Of a stretch of DNA of 53,071 nt, positions 43,954 to 53,071 are shown piece by piece. The stretch is from positions 1 to 53,071 of the forward strand of contig JAFGUL010000190.1 of NCBI GenBank assembly GCA_016938535.1. The letters run 5' to 3'. The first letter of the stretch is position 1. Every line of letters begins with the position of its first letter. The notes beneath the pieces are model-generated. The model ran no database searches, had not been told where the DNA came from, and was given only the letters and a program-made list of their open reading frames with translations. The DNA is from Candidatus Delongbacteria bacterium. Lineage in GTDB: Bacteria; Delongbacteria; UBA4055. The position numbers were made by a program, and so were the translations under genes.

Positions 43954-43983
43954 TTGCATTTCAGTGTGACTTTAGCTTATATT
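43954..43983 (+). promoter_or_regulatory. Probable promoter of the pseudo-esterase/TPR signalling operon
   Basis: TTGCAT (43954-43959), 18 bp, TATATT (43978-43983). It would give a leader of about 60 nt before the ATG at 44053. Confidence 0.55.
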
Positions 43984-44052
43984 ATACAATAGAGGTTAAA
44001 AATAAACTCTGTATCGGGAAAAAATCACTAATTTAAATAGCGGGGTAGTGGT

Positions 44053-45183
44053 ATGAACTCAAAAAATCTCATGTTAATGCTGATAGTTGTTCTTTCTTTA
44101 ATATCCTGCACAGATCAGCAGAGCAACAAGGAAAAAGTAATTGTGAGGGACTGGTCAAGTCCCGAAAGTATCGATCCGTTCGATGAAAACACCGGCAGTT
44201 TTCTTGACGATGACCTGAGGGATTACATGATCAATGCCGATCAGGCCTACTGGAATAAGGATTACAAGCTTGCCGCCCAGAATTACCTTTATCTGTTAAG
44301 TCATAATGTTTACGACATAATCTCGACCTACAATCTTGCATGTACCTATGCTCTTCTTGAAAAACCTGACCTGAGCGCAAAATTTTTGTTCAGGGCGATA
44401 GATCTAGGCTTCGTGGATTTCAATTATATTCAGAAGGACACCGATTTCGATAAGGTAAGAGACAATCCTGTCTTTAAAACTGCTATTGACAGCATAGGTC
44501 AGATGATCAAGAATCTCGGGGATGAAGTGGTTGTTGAAGCAAAATCTCTGATGAAAGTAAGAATAGCCAAACCTCTTGCATTCTATCCTGATCAGAAATA
44601 TACAATGGTTATCGGTCTTCACGGACATTCAAGCAATCACAATCAGATGGTTAAGATATGGAGATATTTTGATATCCCCGAATTTATTTTCGCTGTTCCC
44701 CAGGCTCCATACAGCGTTCCTATCGGACAGGCCAACGAATTCAGATGGAATATTGACGAGGTAAGCAGCGATGTTACTGTCAAATCTGAAAATATGAGTA
44801 CTCAATATGTCTTGGAAATAATGAACAACATGAAATCCAGATACAATGTGGGGGATATTTATCTTCTCGGAATGCATCAGGGATCTTCGGTCGCCTTCGA
44901 TGTAGCTCTGAAAAACCCTAAACTGGTAAAAGGTGTGATAATTTTCGGAACTGATTTCGATATAGCTACTATTCCTGATGAAATTATAAATAAGGCGAAG
45001 GGCCTAAAATTCTTTATGGTCAACAGCCCGAATGATATTTATGTGGATCAGGAAAGATACTTGAAGATAAAGAACACGCTCGAATCAAAAGGTTTCGAGG
45101 TCGTATATACCGAAATTGACAGTGAATTCTCTATTTCAAGAGATGCGCTGAAAGCATCCGAAAAATGGTTTTTGGGAAGATAA
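44053..45183 (+). CDS. Lipoprotein with TPR-like segment and inactive esterase-fold domain
   Basis: A 376-residue lipoprotein (lipobox LSLISC). Residues 65-155 form a TPR-like helical segment (QAYWNKDYKLAAQNYLYLL, TYNLACTYALLEKPDLSAKF). Residues 160-376 match the alpha/beta-hydrolase phospholipase/carboxylesterase fold: YTMVIGLHGHSSNH, IFAVPQAPY, IYLLGMHQGSSVAFDVAL. At the nucleophile elbow the usual G-x-S-x-G reads GMHQG, so Ser is replaced by His, and the usual C-terminal catalytic His position reads EFSISRD. It is probably a binding or sensor protein, not an esterase. The next two genes, TPR signalling proteins, follow at 43 and 20 bp. Confidence 0.82.
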   Translation: MNSKNLMLMLIVVLSLISCTDQQSNKEKVIVRDWSSPESIDPFDENTGSFLDDDLRDYMINADQAYWNKDYKLAAQNYLYLLSHNVYDIISTYNLACTYALLEKPDLSAKFLFRAIDLGFVDFNYIQKDTDFDKVRDNPVFKTAIDSIGQMIKNLGDEVVVEAKSLMKVRIAKPLAFYPDQKYTMVIGLHGHSSNHNQMVKIWRYFDIPEFIFAVPQAPYSVPIGQANEFRWNIDEVSSDVTVKSENMSTQYVLEIMNNMKSRYNVGDIYLLGMHQGSSVAFDVALKNPKLVKGVIIFGTDFDIATIPDEIINKAKGLKFFMVNSPNDIYVDQERYLKIKNTLESKGFEVVYTEIDSEFSISRDALKASEKWFLGR

Positions 45184-45226
45184 ACGGCCGTATCAACACT
45201 GATTAAACCACAACGGGAGAACCCTG

Positions 45227-46915
45227 ATGAAGCATATAAAAGAGCTTGAGAATGTACTTGATAAAACTTCAGGAAACGATAAATTCAAAATACTCGACCA
45301 GCTGTCTCAGGTATATGAAAAGATCTCTGTAAAAAAAAGCATAGAATATACACTTCAGCTCCTGAATTACCTTCAGTATGCAAAACCCAAGTCTAAAAAA
45401 GCTGAAATTTACATCCGACTTGGAGATCTATATAATCAGAACGACGAGTATGAAAAGGCACACACCTATTATCATACCGGCCTGGAACTTTCAAAATCCT
45501 CAAAGAACGATAAGAAAAAAGCGGAACTCTACAACAGTATCGGTCAGGTGTGTTATCTGCTCACGAATTACGATCAGGCTCTTGAATATTACCTGGGTTC
45601 ACTTAAGATCAGAGAAGAGATCCATGATAAAAAAGGGATCGCTAATTCTCTCAACACTGTCGGAAATATCTATTTTCAGCTCAGGAATTATGACAGGTCG
45701 CTTGAGTACTACGAAAAATCTTTGAAAATAAGGCAGCAGCTTAAAGATGATATTGACATCGGCAAATCATTCAACAATATCGGGAATATCTACTCTACTC
45801 TAAAAGACTATCAGAAGGCAATAGAAAATTATGATGCAGCGCTCAAGCTTTACGATAAGGGCGGAGAGCAGAAATTGAGGGCGTCAGTTTACAATAACAT
45901 AGGTATTATCTACCGTGAGAAGGGTGAATTGAATGAGGCACTTGACAGCTTTAAGAAAAGTCTGAAGATAGCCAGAAAAGAAAATCTTGCATATAACATT
46001 GCTAATACCTCGAACGAAGCAGCGCGAACATATCTTCAGCTGAAAAAGTATTCCGATGCAGAGGAAAACCTGAAAACAGCTCTAGAAAAAGCAAAAAAGC
46101 TCAATGCGAGAAATGTGATCCAGGAAAGTTATCAGATACTTGCCGACCTTTATTATGAAAAAAAGGATTACTCCAAGGCTTATGAACATTATAAGCTATA
46201 TTCTGATATGAAAGACGCCATTTACGGTGAATTATCGGGAAAGATAGCGGTAATACAATCTAAATATATTTCTGAACAGAAAGAGAAAGAGGCTGAGATA
46301 TATAGACTTAAAAATGTGGAAATGGCGAAATATATAAAAGATCTGCAAAAAGCCAACGAGATAATCAAGAAGAAGAACAAAGAGCTGACTGATGCCTATA
46401 CCAAACTTGATCTTCTTGCAAGGACAGATCCTTTGACAAGGCTTTCGAACAGAAGGGACATTCTCGACAAGATAAAGTATGAAGCACTAAAATTCGAAAG
46501 GAGCGGCGAGAAATTTGCCCTCGGGTTATCGGATATTGATAATTTCAAAACATTCAATGACAGCTACGGGCATGACTGCGGTGATTTTGTTCTTGTTAAT
46601 CTGGCGAACATAATGCGTTCGGTAATGAGGAAACAGGACTGCATAGGAAGGTGGGGCGGCGAGGAGTTTATTTTTCTTATGCCAAAGACCGATATGGAAG
46701 GCGGTGCTGTGATCGCTGAGAAACTCAGAAAGAAGATAGAGAATGAAATATTTTACTACAGGGACATCAAACTCAATATTACAATGACATTCGGAATAAC
46801 GGTATTTGATTCTATAATGGATATCGACAACTGTATAAACAAAGCCGATGAAGCATTGTATCAGGGTAAAGCCAAGGGAAAGAATATCGTTGTAAGATCG
46901 ACAGAAATTGACTAA
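45227..46915 (+). CDS. Soluble TPR-diguanylate cyclase (GGDEF)
   Basis: A 562-residue protein with no signal or membrane segment. Residues 10-340 hold about seven TPRs (YEKAHTYYHTGLELSKS, YDQALEYYLGSLKIREE, YDRSLEYYEKSLKIRQQ). A coiled coil (about 345-400) leads to a GGDEF domain: RTDPLTRLSNRRDILDKI, SDIDNFKTFNDSYGHDCGD and the active-site GGEEF at residues 477-481. The inhibitory site RxxD is present five residues before it (RKQD). It should make cyclic di-GMP in response to a protein partner bound by the TPRs. Confidence 0.93.
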   Translation: MKHIKELENVLDKTSGNDKFKILDQLSQVYEKISVKKSIEYTLQLLNYLQYAKPKSKKAEIYIRLGDLYNQNDEYEKAHTYYHTGLELSKSSKNDKKKAELYNSIGQVCYLLTNYDQALEYYLGSLKIREEIHDKKGIANSLNTVGNIYFQLRNYDRSLEYYEKSLKIRQQLKDDIDIGKSFNNIGNIYSTLKDYQKAIENYDAALKLYDKGGEQKLRASVYNNIGIIYREKGELNEALDSFKKSLKIARKENLAYNIANTSNEAARTYLQLKKYSDAEENLKTALEKAKKLNARNVIQESYQILADLYYEKKDYSKAYEHYKLYSDMKDAIYGELSGKIAVIQSKYISEQKEKEAEIYRLKNVEMAKYIKDLQKANEIIKKKNKELTDAYTKLDLLARTDPLTRLSNRRDILDKIKYEALKFERSGEKFALGLSDIDNFKTFNDSYGHDCGDFVLVNLANIMRSVMRKQDCIGRWGGEEFIFLMPKTDMEGGAVIAEKLRKKIENEIFYYRDIKLNITMTFGITVFDSIMDIDNCINKADEALYQGKAKGKNIVVRSTEID

Positions 46916-46935
46916 AGGAAAGATTCAAGAGAGAT

Positions 46936-49182
46936 ATGAAAAAGATTAATGCAAATGCTTATTCCGGAGATTACGGTGTGCTTGAAGATCAGTACAGAGC
47001 GAATCTGAGATCAAAGAACAAAAAATTAAAACTCGATTCTCTGACCGGTCTGGGAACTCTGTATTTCGAGGAAAAGCAGTACGGGGAATCCGAAAAATAT
47101 CTTCTGATGGCTCTCGATATTGCCGAAAGTAAAGCGGGGAATTCAAAACTATCGCTTATTTATAGAACGCTGGGTATGGTTTCACTAAAGCTTTTCAAGC
47201 TCAAAGAAGCCGAAAATCATCTTAAAAAAGCACTTGAGATCACACCTAAGACCAACAGGCGCATAATATCGCTGATATACGATTCTCTCGGAGACGCATT
47301 CACAAGAATGTCGGAGAATCAGGAAGGTCTGAAATACTACAATAAAGCCCTGAAAATAAGAAAGGATATGTCTATACATACCGGAATTTCAGAAACTCTC
47401 AACAAAATAGGTGTGAACTATTATTTCAGCGGTGATTATGAAAATGCGCTGAAATATGTGGGCGAATCTTTAAAGATGCGCGAGGAAAAAAAAGAAAAGA
47501 AAGATGCCGTTGCATCTTGTCTTAACAATTTATGCCTGGCACATTATCAGAAAGGCGAGCTCAAAGATGCTCTTACTTACGGCCTCAGATCACTTAAGAT
47601 GTTCAAAGAGGCAAATATAATTGAAAATCAGGGAATGGTTTACAACAATCTCGGACTTGTTTATTTTGAGATGTCACTTTTCTCTGAAGCTCTCGAATGT
47701 CAGTTTAAAGCTCTGGAGATCAAGGAAAAATTCGCGAACAAGGCTGTTATTGCCAATACTTTAAGTAACATCGGTATAATTTTCACAAGATTGTTCAACC
47801 TGGAGAAAGCTCTTGAATATTCAAACAGAGCTCTTGAATACAGAAAAACGGCTGGAGACAGAAGGGGGATCGCGAATTCATACAATGATATCGGCAGGAT
47901 CTATGATAAAATGAACGAGTTTGACAAGGCTATTTCATTTTTGGAAGATTCTATTAGTGTCAGAAAAGAAACCGGTTCTTTATTCGGAATGGCGGCTTCG
48001 CTTGAAAATCTCGGAATGATATTTTTTAAGCAGGGAAAATACGACGAAGCAGAAAAAAATCTTCTGGAATCTAAAAGGATAAACGAAAAACTGGGTGAGA
48101 AAAAAGCGATCTCGGGTATCAACAGGAATATATCTAGTCTTTATCTCGCTCAGGGAAAGTATGAAGAAGCTCTGGTTTATATTAAAAGATCTCATGACCT
48201 TGCAAAAGAACTTAATATTTCAGACAAGCTCCGTGATGCATATAAGATACTTGCAGAGATATATACCAGAAAGAACAATTATAAATCAGCTTTCGGTTAT
48301 TTTGTAAAATACTCAAAACTTAACGAAGAAATACTAAATCTGAAAAAGCAGCACGAGATCCATAATATTACAACAAAATACGAAAATTATAAAAAGGATA
48401 AGGAAAGCGAGATATTCAAAATAAAGAATATCGAGCTGGCGAAACTCAATAAAGAGCTGAAAAGATCAAGATCGGACCTTATGAGATCAAATTTTTCAAA
48501 GGATAAATTCTTTAATATAATAGCTCACGACCTGAAAAATCCGTTCTCGATACTTTATACGACATCCGAACTTCTGTTTGAATATTTTGACGATCTGAGC
48601 GTTAAGAAGCAGAAGGAATATATAAATACGATAAATCTTTCCGCAAAACATTTGCTGAAGCTTATAGAGAATCTTCTGGAATGGTCAAGATCTCAAAGCG
48701 GACTTAAGCAGTTCAACCCCCAAATGTTCAATTTTTCAGACAGCCTTAACAGTTGTCTTGACCTATTGAGGTACAGCGCACAATCAAAGAATATTGAAAT
48801 AAAAGCAGATGTAGAACCCGATATTTTTATTTATGCGGATAAAAATATGATAAAGACCGTTGTCAGGAATTTTGTCACAAACGCGATCAAGTTTACCAAA
48901 AAAGGCGGAAATATCACAATAAGAACTGAAAAGAATGATGACTCGTTCAGTTTTTATGTGAAAGACAGCGGGATCGGCATAAAGAAAAAAGATATCTCGA
49001 AGCTTTTTGTAATAGACAAGCATTTTGTGACTAACGGGACCGATAACGAAAAGGGAACGGGACTGGGGCTCTTACTGTGCAAAGAATTCGTTGAAAAACA
49101 TAACGGTAATGTTTTCGTTGAAAGTGTATCGAAAAAGGGAAGTACATTCGGTTTTACTATACCTTTGAGACCGGACAATTAG
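46936..49182 (+). CDS. Soluble TPR-histidine kinase
   Basis: A 748-residue cytoplasmic kinase with no membrane segment. Residues 1-470 carry about ten TPRs (YENALKYVGESLKMREE, LEKALEYSNRALEYRKT, YDEAEKNLLESKRIN). A coiled coil is followed by HisKA with the phosphate-accepting His531 (FNIIAHDLKNPFSILYTT) and a HATPase domain with N box NFVTNAIKFTKKGG, G1 DSGIGIKK and G2 GTGLGLLLCKEF. No receiver domain or response regulator is nearby, so it is an orphan. Its TPR part is related to that of the preceding cyclase, suggesting duplication. It converges on cvpA with a 3-bp gap. Confidence 0.94.
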   Translation: MKKINANAYSGDYGVLEDQYRANLRSKNKKLKLDSLTGLGTLYFEEKQYGESEKYLLMALDIAESKAGNSKLSLIYRTLGMVSLKLFKLKEAENHLKKALEITPKTNRRIISLIYDSLGDAFTRMSENQEGLKYYNKALKIRKDMSIHTGISETLNKIGVNYYFSGDYENALKYVGESLKMREEKKEKKDAVASCLNNLCLAHYQKGELKDALTYGLRSLKMFKEANIIENQGMVYNNLGLVYFEMSLFSEALECQFKALEIKEKFANKAVIANTLSNIGIIFTRLFNLEKALEYSNRALEYRKTAGDRRGIANSYNDIGRIYDKMNEFDKAISFLEDSISVRKETGSLFGMAASLENLGMIFFKQGKYDEAEKNLLESKRINEKLGEKKAISGINRNISSLYLAQGKYEEALVYIKRSHDLAKELNISDKLRDAYKILAEIYTRKNNYKSAFGYFVKYSKLNEEILNLKKQHEIHNITTKYENYKKDKESEIFKIKNIELAKLNKELKRSRSDLMRSNFSKDKFFNIIAHDLKNPFSILYTTSELLFEYFDDLSVKKQKEYINTINLSAKHLLKLIENLLEWSRSQSGLKQFNPQMFNFSDSLNSCLDLLRYSAQSKNIEIKADVEPDIFIYADKNMIKTVVRNFVTNAIKFTKKGGNITIRTEKNDDSFSFYVKDSGIGIKKKDISKLFVIDKHFVTNGTDNEKGTGLGLLLCKEFVEKHNGNVFVESVSKKGSTFGFTIPLRPDN

Positions 49183-49185
49183 GAT

Positions 49186-49818
49186 CTATTCGTCCTTTTT
49201 CTCCTCTTTTTCCTCGGGAGTCACAAAGCTTTCAAGACCTTCATGTTCCTTGATCGCTTCGCGTTTTTTCGCAGCGCTGCTTTCCTGTTTATACTTCTGT
49301 TTTTCAAGGAATTTTATCGGATTGTTCAATCTGCCTAAATAAACTGCAAAATTATCAAAAACATCGTTCGTTCCTTTACCGAGGATACCGTAGGCAAGTT
49401 TTTCGGTTTTCGGTTCTATAAGTTTTGCGGGAATCCTGTGAAGGACAGGAAAAGCATATAAAAATGTAAAAATTACAGAATAAATGATCATGACCCTGAA
49501 TATTGAAAATGTGAGAGTTAAAACCCTTCCGGTAGTTTTGGGGATCTTTGAACCTATGTCAATGATCCTGGTTCCCACGATCGTGTTATAAATGAAAAAT
49601 ACAATAAAAAGAGAAGCGATGTATGATATATAGACCGGAAGATTCGGACCTTCTACGAATTTTGATACTATTTTGGAAAGAGGTGAATATGCCGCACCCG
49701 CAATTCTGACAACAACAAGAAAGCCAATTGCAAAGTTCATATCTTCGGTACATCCTTTCGAAGAAGATCTTGTAAGCGCTGTTATGACCATTATTATGAG
49801 TATAATATCGAATATCAT
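49186..49818 (-). CDS. CvpA family membrane protein
   Basis: A 210-residue protein with four hydrophobic segments in the first 150 residues and a charged, Lys/Glu-rich tail. The CvpA-type start (MIFDIILIIMVITALTRSSSKG, where the usual motif reads DxxxxxxxxxxxxxxGxxxG) and overall topology fit the family, named for colicin V production but really linked to envelope integrity. A strong ribosome site (AAGGGGG) precedes the ATG. Its own promoter is at 49869-49897. Confidence 0.78.
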   Translation of the reverse strand: MIFDIILIIMVITALTRSSSKGCTEDMNFAIGFLVVVRIAGAAYSPLSKIVSKFVEGPNLPVYISYIASLFIVFFIYNTIVGTRIIDIGSKIPKTTGRVLTLTFSIFRVMIIYSVIFTFLYAFPVLHRIPAKLIEPKTEKLAYGILGKGTNDVFDNFAVYLGRLNNPIKFLEKQKYKQESSAAKKREAIKEHEGLESFVTPEEKEEKKDE

Positions 49819-49868
49819 ATAGTACCCCCTTTCTCTAGATTCAGTATGCGTTGAACAAACACGGTAGT

Positions 49869-49897
49869 AAAATAGATATATTAGCGTCTTAAGTCAA
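49869..49897 (-). promoter_or_regulatory. cvpA promoter
   Basis: On the minus strand TTGACT (49897-49892), 17 bp, TATTTT (49874-49869): the same hexamer pair and spacing as the guaB promoter at 50995-51023. Confidence 0.68.
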
Positions 49898-49921
49898 GAG
49901 CTGATTTTTTATTTTTTTTGC

Positions 49922-50362
49922 TCAGTTCTTTTCAAGAAGAAAGGTCGCGGGTCCGTTATTAATCAGACCTATCTCCATATGCGCGCCGAAAACTCCTTCT
50001 TTTACCTCCAGTCCCGATCTCTTCAGTTCAGATACAAGCGACCCATAAAGTTCTTTAGCTTTTTCAGGAGGTGCTGACATTGAGAATCCGGGTCTTCTTC
50101 CTCTTGAAGTGTCTGCGTAAAGTGTGAACTGCGAAACAGCTGTTATCTCACCTTTAATATCCTTTACCGAAAGATTCATCTTCCCTTCACTGTCCTCGAA
50201 GATCCTCAGATTTATTATCTTGTCTGCAAAATATGGAATAACGCTTTCCGAATCATCCGAACCGACTCCGATAAATAAAAGCAGTCCCCTGCCTGAATTA
50301 CAGTGTATTTCATTGTTTATTCTTATAAACACCTCATCGGCTCTCTGAACTAAAACTCTCAT
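49922..50362 (-). CDS. dtd: D-aminoacyl-tRNA deacylase
   Basis: A 146-residue editing enzyme that removes D-amino acids (and glycine from tRNA-Ala) from tRNA. It has the family motifs SQFTLYADTSRGRRPGFS and the Gly-cisPro loop NNGPATFLLE. It begins with MRVLVQRADEVFIRINNE, as usual. Stands alone between cvpA and a divergent flavin-reductase-like gene. Confidence 0.95.
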   Translation of the reverse strand: MRVLVQRADEVFIRINNEIHCNSGRGLLLFIGVGSDDSESVIPYFADKIINLRIFEDSEGKMNLSVKDIKGEITAVSQFTLYADTSRGRRPGFSMSAPPEKAKELYGSLVSELKRSGLEVKEGVFGAHMEIGLINNGPATFLLEKN

Positions 50363-50433
50363 AAATTTATCCTTGCGGTTCCCGGTTTTTTTTGCGATAT
50401 ATAAATCTAATAAATAAGAATGGAGAAGTAAAC

Positions 50434-50961
50434 ATGAAAAAAGAATTAATAAACATCAATGACTTCGATACAAAAATATTTGATCTCTGGGGTAAAAAAT
50501 GGCTGCTTCTGACTTCGGGCGATCATGATAAAAAGGAATACAACTGCATGACGGTAGCCTGGGGGAGTATCGGGGTTATGTGGAACAGGCCATTCGTTCA
50601 GGTAGTAGTCAGACCTACAAGACATACTGATCTGTTCATGAAGAAGTATGATAGTTTTACCGTTACAGCCTTTCCCGAAGAGTACAGAGATAAGCTCAAA
50701 TACTTCGGAAGCGTGAGCGGCAGGGATGAAAATAAGATTGAAAAGTCAGGTCTTACTTTAGCAAAAGCTGAACTCGTATCATGTCCGTCATTTGAAGAAG
50801 CTGAACTCTCAATTGAATGCAGAAAAATTTATTCCTCGAAATTCCTTCCCGAAGAATTTCTGGAAAAAAAGATAGAAGAAAGCTATCCCGAAAAGGATTA
50901 TCACAATGTTTATTTTGGAGAAGTTCTCAGTATTACCGGTACTGACAGCTACAGAAAATAA
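50434..50961 (+). CDS. Flavin-reductase-like (split-barrel FMN-binding) protein
   Basis: A 175-residue protein of the flavin reductase family. It has WLLLTSGDHDKKEYNCMTVAWGSIGVMWNRPF, where the segment after LLTSG is the FMN-binding strand, and VRPTRHTDLFMKKYDSFTVTAF. The start at 50434 is preferred to 50392 because GGAG lies 10 nt upstream of it and the shorter form matches family N-termini. It may reduce or carry flavin; the physiological substrate is unknown. Confidence 0.85.
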   Translation: MKKELININDFDTKIFDLWGKKWLLLTSGDHDKKEYNCMTVAWGSIGVMWNRPFVQVVVRPTRHTDLFMKKYDSFTVTAFPEEYRDKLKYFGSVSGRDENKIEKSGLTLAKAELVSCPSFEEAELSIECRKIYSSKFLPEEFLEKKIEESYPEKDYHNVYFGEVLSITGTDSYRK

Positions 50962-50994
50962 TTGGGATCTGATATAAATCCAAGATAATTGGTC

Positions 50995-51023
50995 TTGACT
51001 AACTTCCGATAATTTCGTATTTT
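50995..51023 (+). promoter_or_regulatory. guaB promoter
   Basis: TTGACT (50995-51000), 17 bp, TATTTT (51018-51023). The bases 51018-51025 also fit the Bacteroidetes TAnnTTTG -7 box, but other promoters in the window do not, so this is likely chance. Transcription should begin near 51030. Confidence 0.68.
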
Positions 51024-51027
51024 TGTC

Positions 51028-51134
51028 AATTCTTAAACATGTGAGAGAAAAGCAGCAGGGGATATGTTCAGCAGTTTAAAAATATACGGTAGAAATTCAA
51101 GAATTAAAAAGGCCGCCTTAAAAGGCGGTTTTTT
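51028..51134 (+). promoter_or_regulatory. Structured guaB leader ending in a terminator (attenuator candidate)
   Basis: Between promoter and ATG lie about 130 nt. AATTCTT (51028-51034) can pair with AAGAATT (51099-51105), enclosing a hairpin of AACATGT (51036-51042) with ATATGTT (51062-51068, one G-U). An intrinsic terminator then follows at 51113-51134, 24 bp before the ATG. This layout suggests premature termination controlled by a ligand or factor. I recognise no known riboswitch class. The predicted start of transcription falls inside the first pairing strand, which weakens that helix. Confidence 0.45.
51113..51134 (+). terminator. Intrinsic terminator in the guaB leader
   Basis: CCGCC (51113-51117) pairs with GGCGG (51124-51128) around TTAAAA, followed by TTTTTT (51129-51134). 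It could also stop transcripts from the flavin-reductase gene. Confidence 0.75.
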
Positions 51135-51140
51135 GCATAA

Positions 51141-53071
<1,931 letters not shown>

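Noticed and set aside
50373..50401. Promoter for the flavin-reductase-like gene (TTGCGG, 17 bp, GATATA)
   Set aside because: The -10 is poor and the better TATATA is at an unfavourable 19-bp spacing.
51018..51025. Bacteroidetes-type TAnnTTTG promoter box before guaB
   Set aside because: The match is exact, but most other promoters in the window are plain sigma-70 type and this site also fits that pattern.

Overview
The window is about 53 kb of moderately AT-rich bacterial chromosome with tightly packed operons, few Shine-Dalgarno-poor exceptions and no rRNA or tRNA gene that I can see. Gene content points to the Fibrobacteres-Chlorobi-Bacteroidetes (FCB) neighbourhood: a Bacteroidetes-type fold-III arginine decarboxylase with agmatinase and a deoxyhypusine-synthase-like protein, B12-dependent ribonucleotide reductase, short coiled-coil lipoproteins, many TPR signalling proteins, a family of beta-propeller lipoproteins and a NuoEF-type soluble redox complex. 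However, the promoters I can read are plain sigma-70 type (TTGACA/TTGACT, 17-18 bp, TATATT or TATTTT), not the Bacteroidetes TAnnTTTG type, so a non-Bacteroidetes FCB lineage (Cloacimonadota, Delongbacteria or similar) is the best guess. The assignment is an inference from gene content; I cannot run a search.

Layout. 1-0.8 kb: a Phd/PIN toxin-antitoxin pair. 1-9 kb: a surface module of three paralogous beta-propeller lipoproteins with an FGE-sulfatase-domain lipoprotein between them, then an inhibitory-type serpin lipoprotein flanked on both sides by paralogous membrane-anchored methyltransferase-like proteins. 9-13.2 kb: nrdJ with tandem NrdR boxes, divergent from guaA. 13.2-17.7 kb: DUF177-rpmF-plsX-fabH-fabD-fabG, the classical fatty-acid initiation cluster without acpP. 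17.8-22.5 kb: thiN-udp-speA-speB-DHS-like, a putrescine (and probably homospermidine) operon. 22.5-25.3 kb: an accessory patch with a BRO-N gene broken by one in-frame stop codon, an AAA/DUF4143 ATPase, a decayed C-terminus of a second copy, and two pairs of short direct repeats flanking the ATPase gene. 25.3-33.5 kb: a leftward proteostasis and envelope cluster (PgpH-type HD hydrolase, ybeY, CorC/HlyC protein, tig, clpP, clpX) plus a LysM/coiled-coil pair.

33.8-39.8 kb: a three-gene soluble iron-sulfur flavoprotein complex (NuoE, NuoF and a 1200-residue fusion of 2Fe-2S, GltD/NfnB-like and degenerate formate-dehydrogenase-like modules), a good candidate for an electron-bifurcating NAD/NADP/ferredoxin transhydrogenase of the Stn/Bfu kind. 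39.9-43.9 kb: a coiled-coil membrane protein followed by a shikimate operon with an AroE-AroK fusion, AroA and AroC. 44-49.2 kb: a lipoprotein with an esterase fold that has lost its catalytic Ser and His, followed by a soluble TPR-diguanylate cyclase and a soluble TPR-histidine kinase. 49.2-53.1 kb: cvpA, dtd, a flavin-reductase-like gene, guaB behind a structured leader with an intrinsic terminator, and the start of proS, which runs off the window.

The most interesting items are the Stn-like fusion complex, the DUF4143 ATPase with its related flanking repeats and tandem relic, the guaB leader, the pseudo-esterase/TPR signalling operon, the serpin between two methyltransferase paralogues, and the DHS-like polyamine operon.
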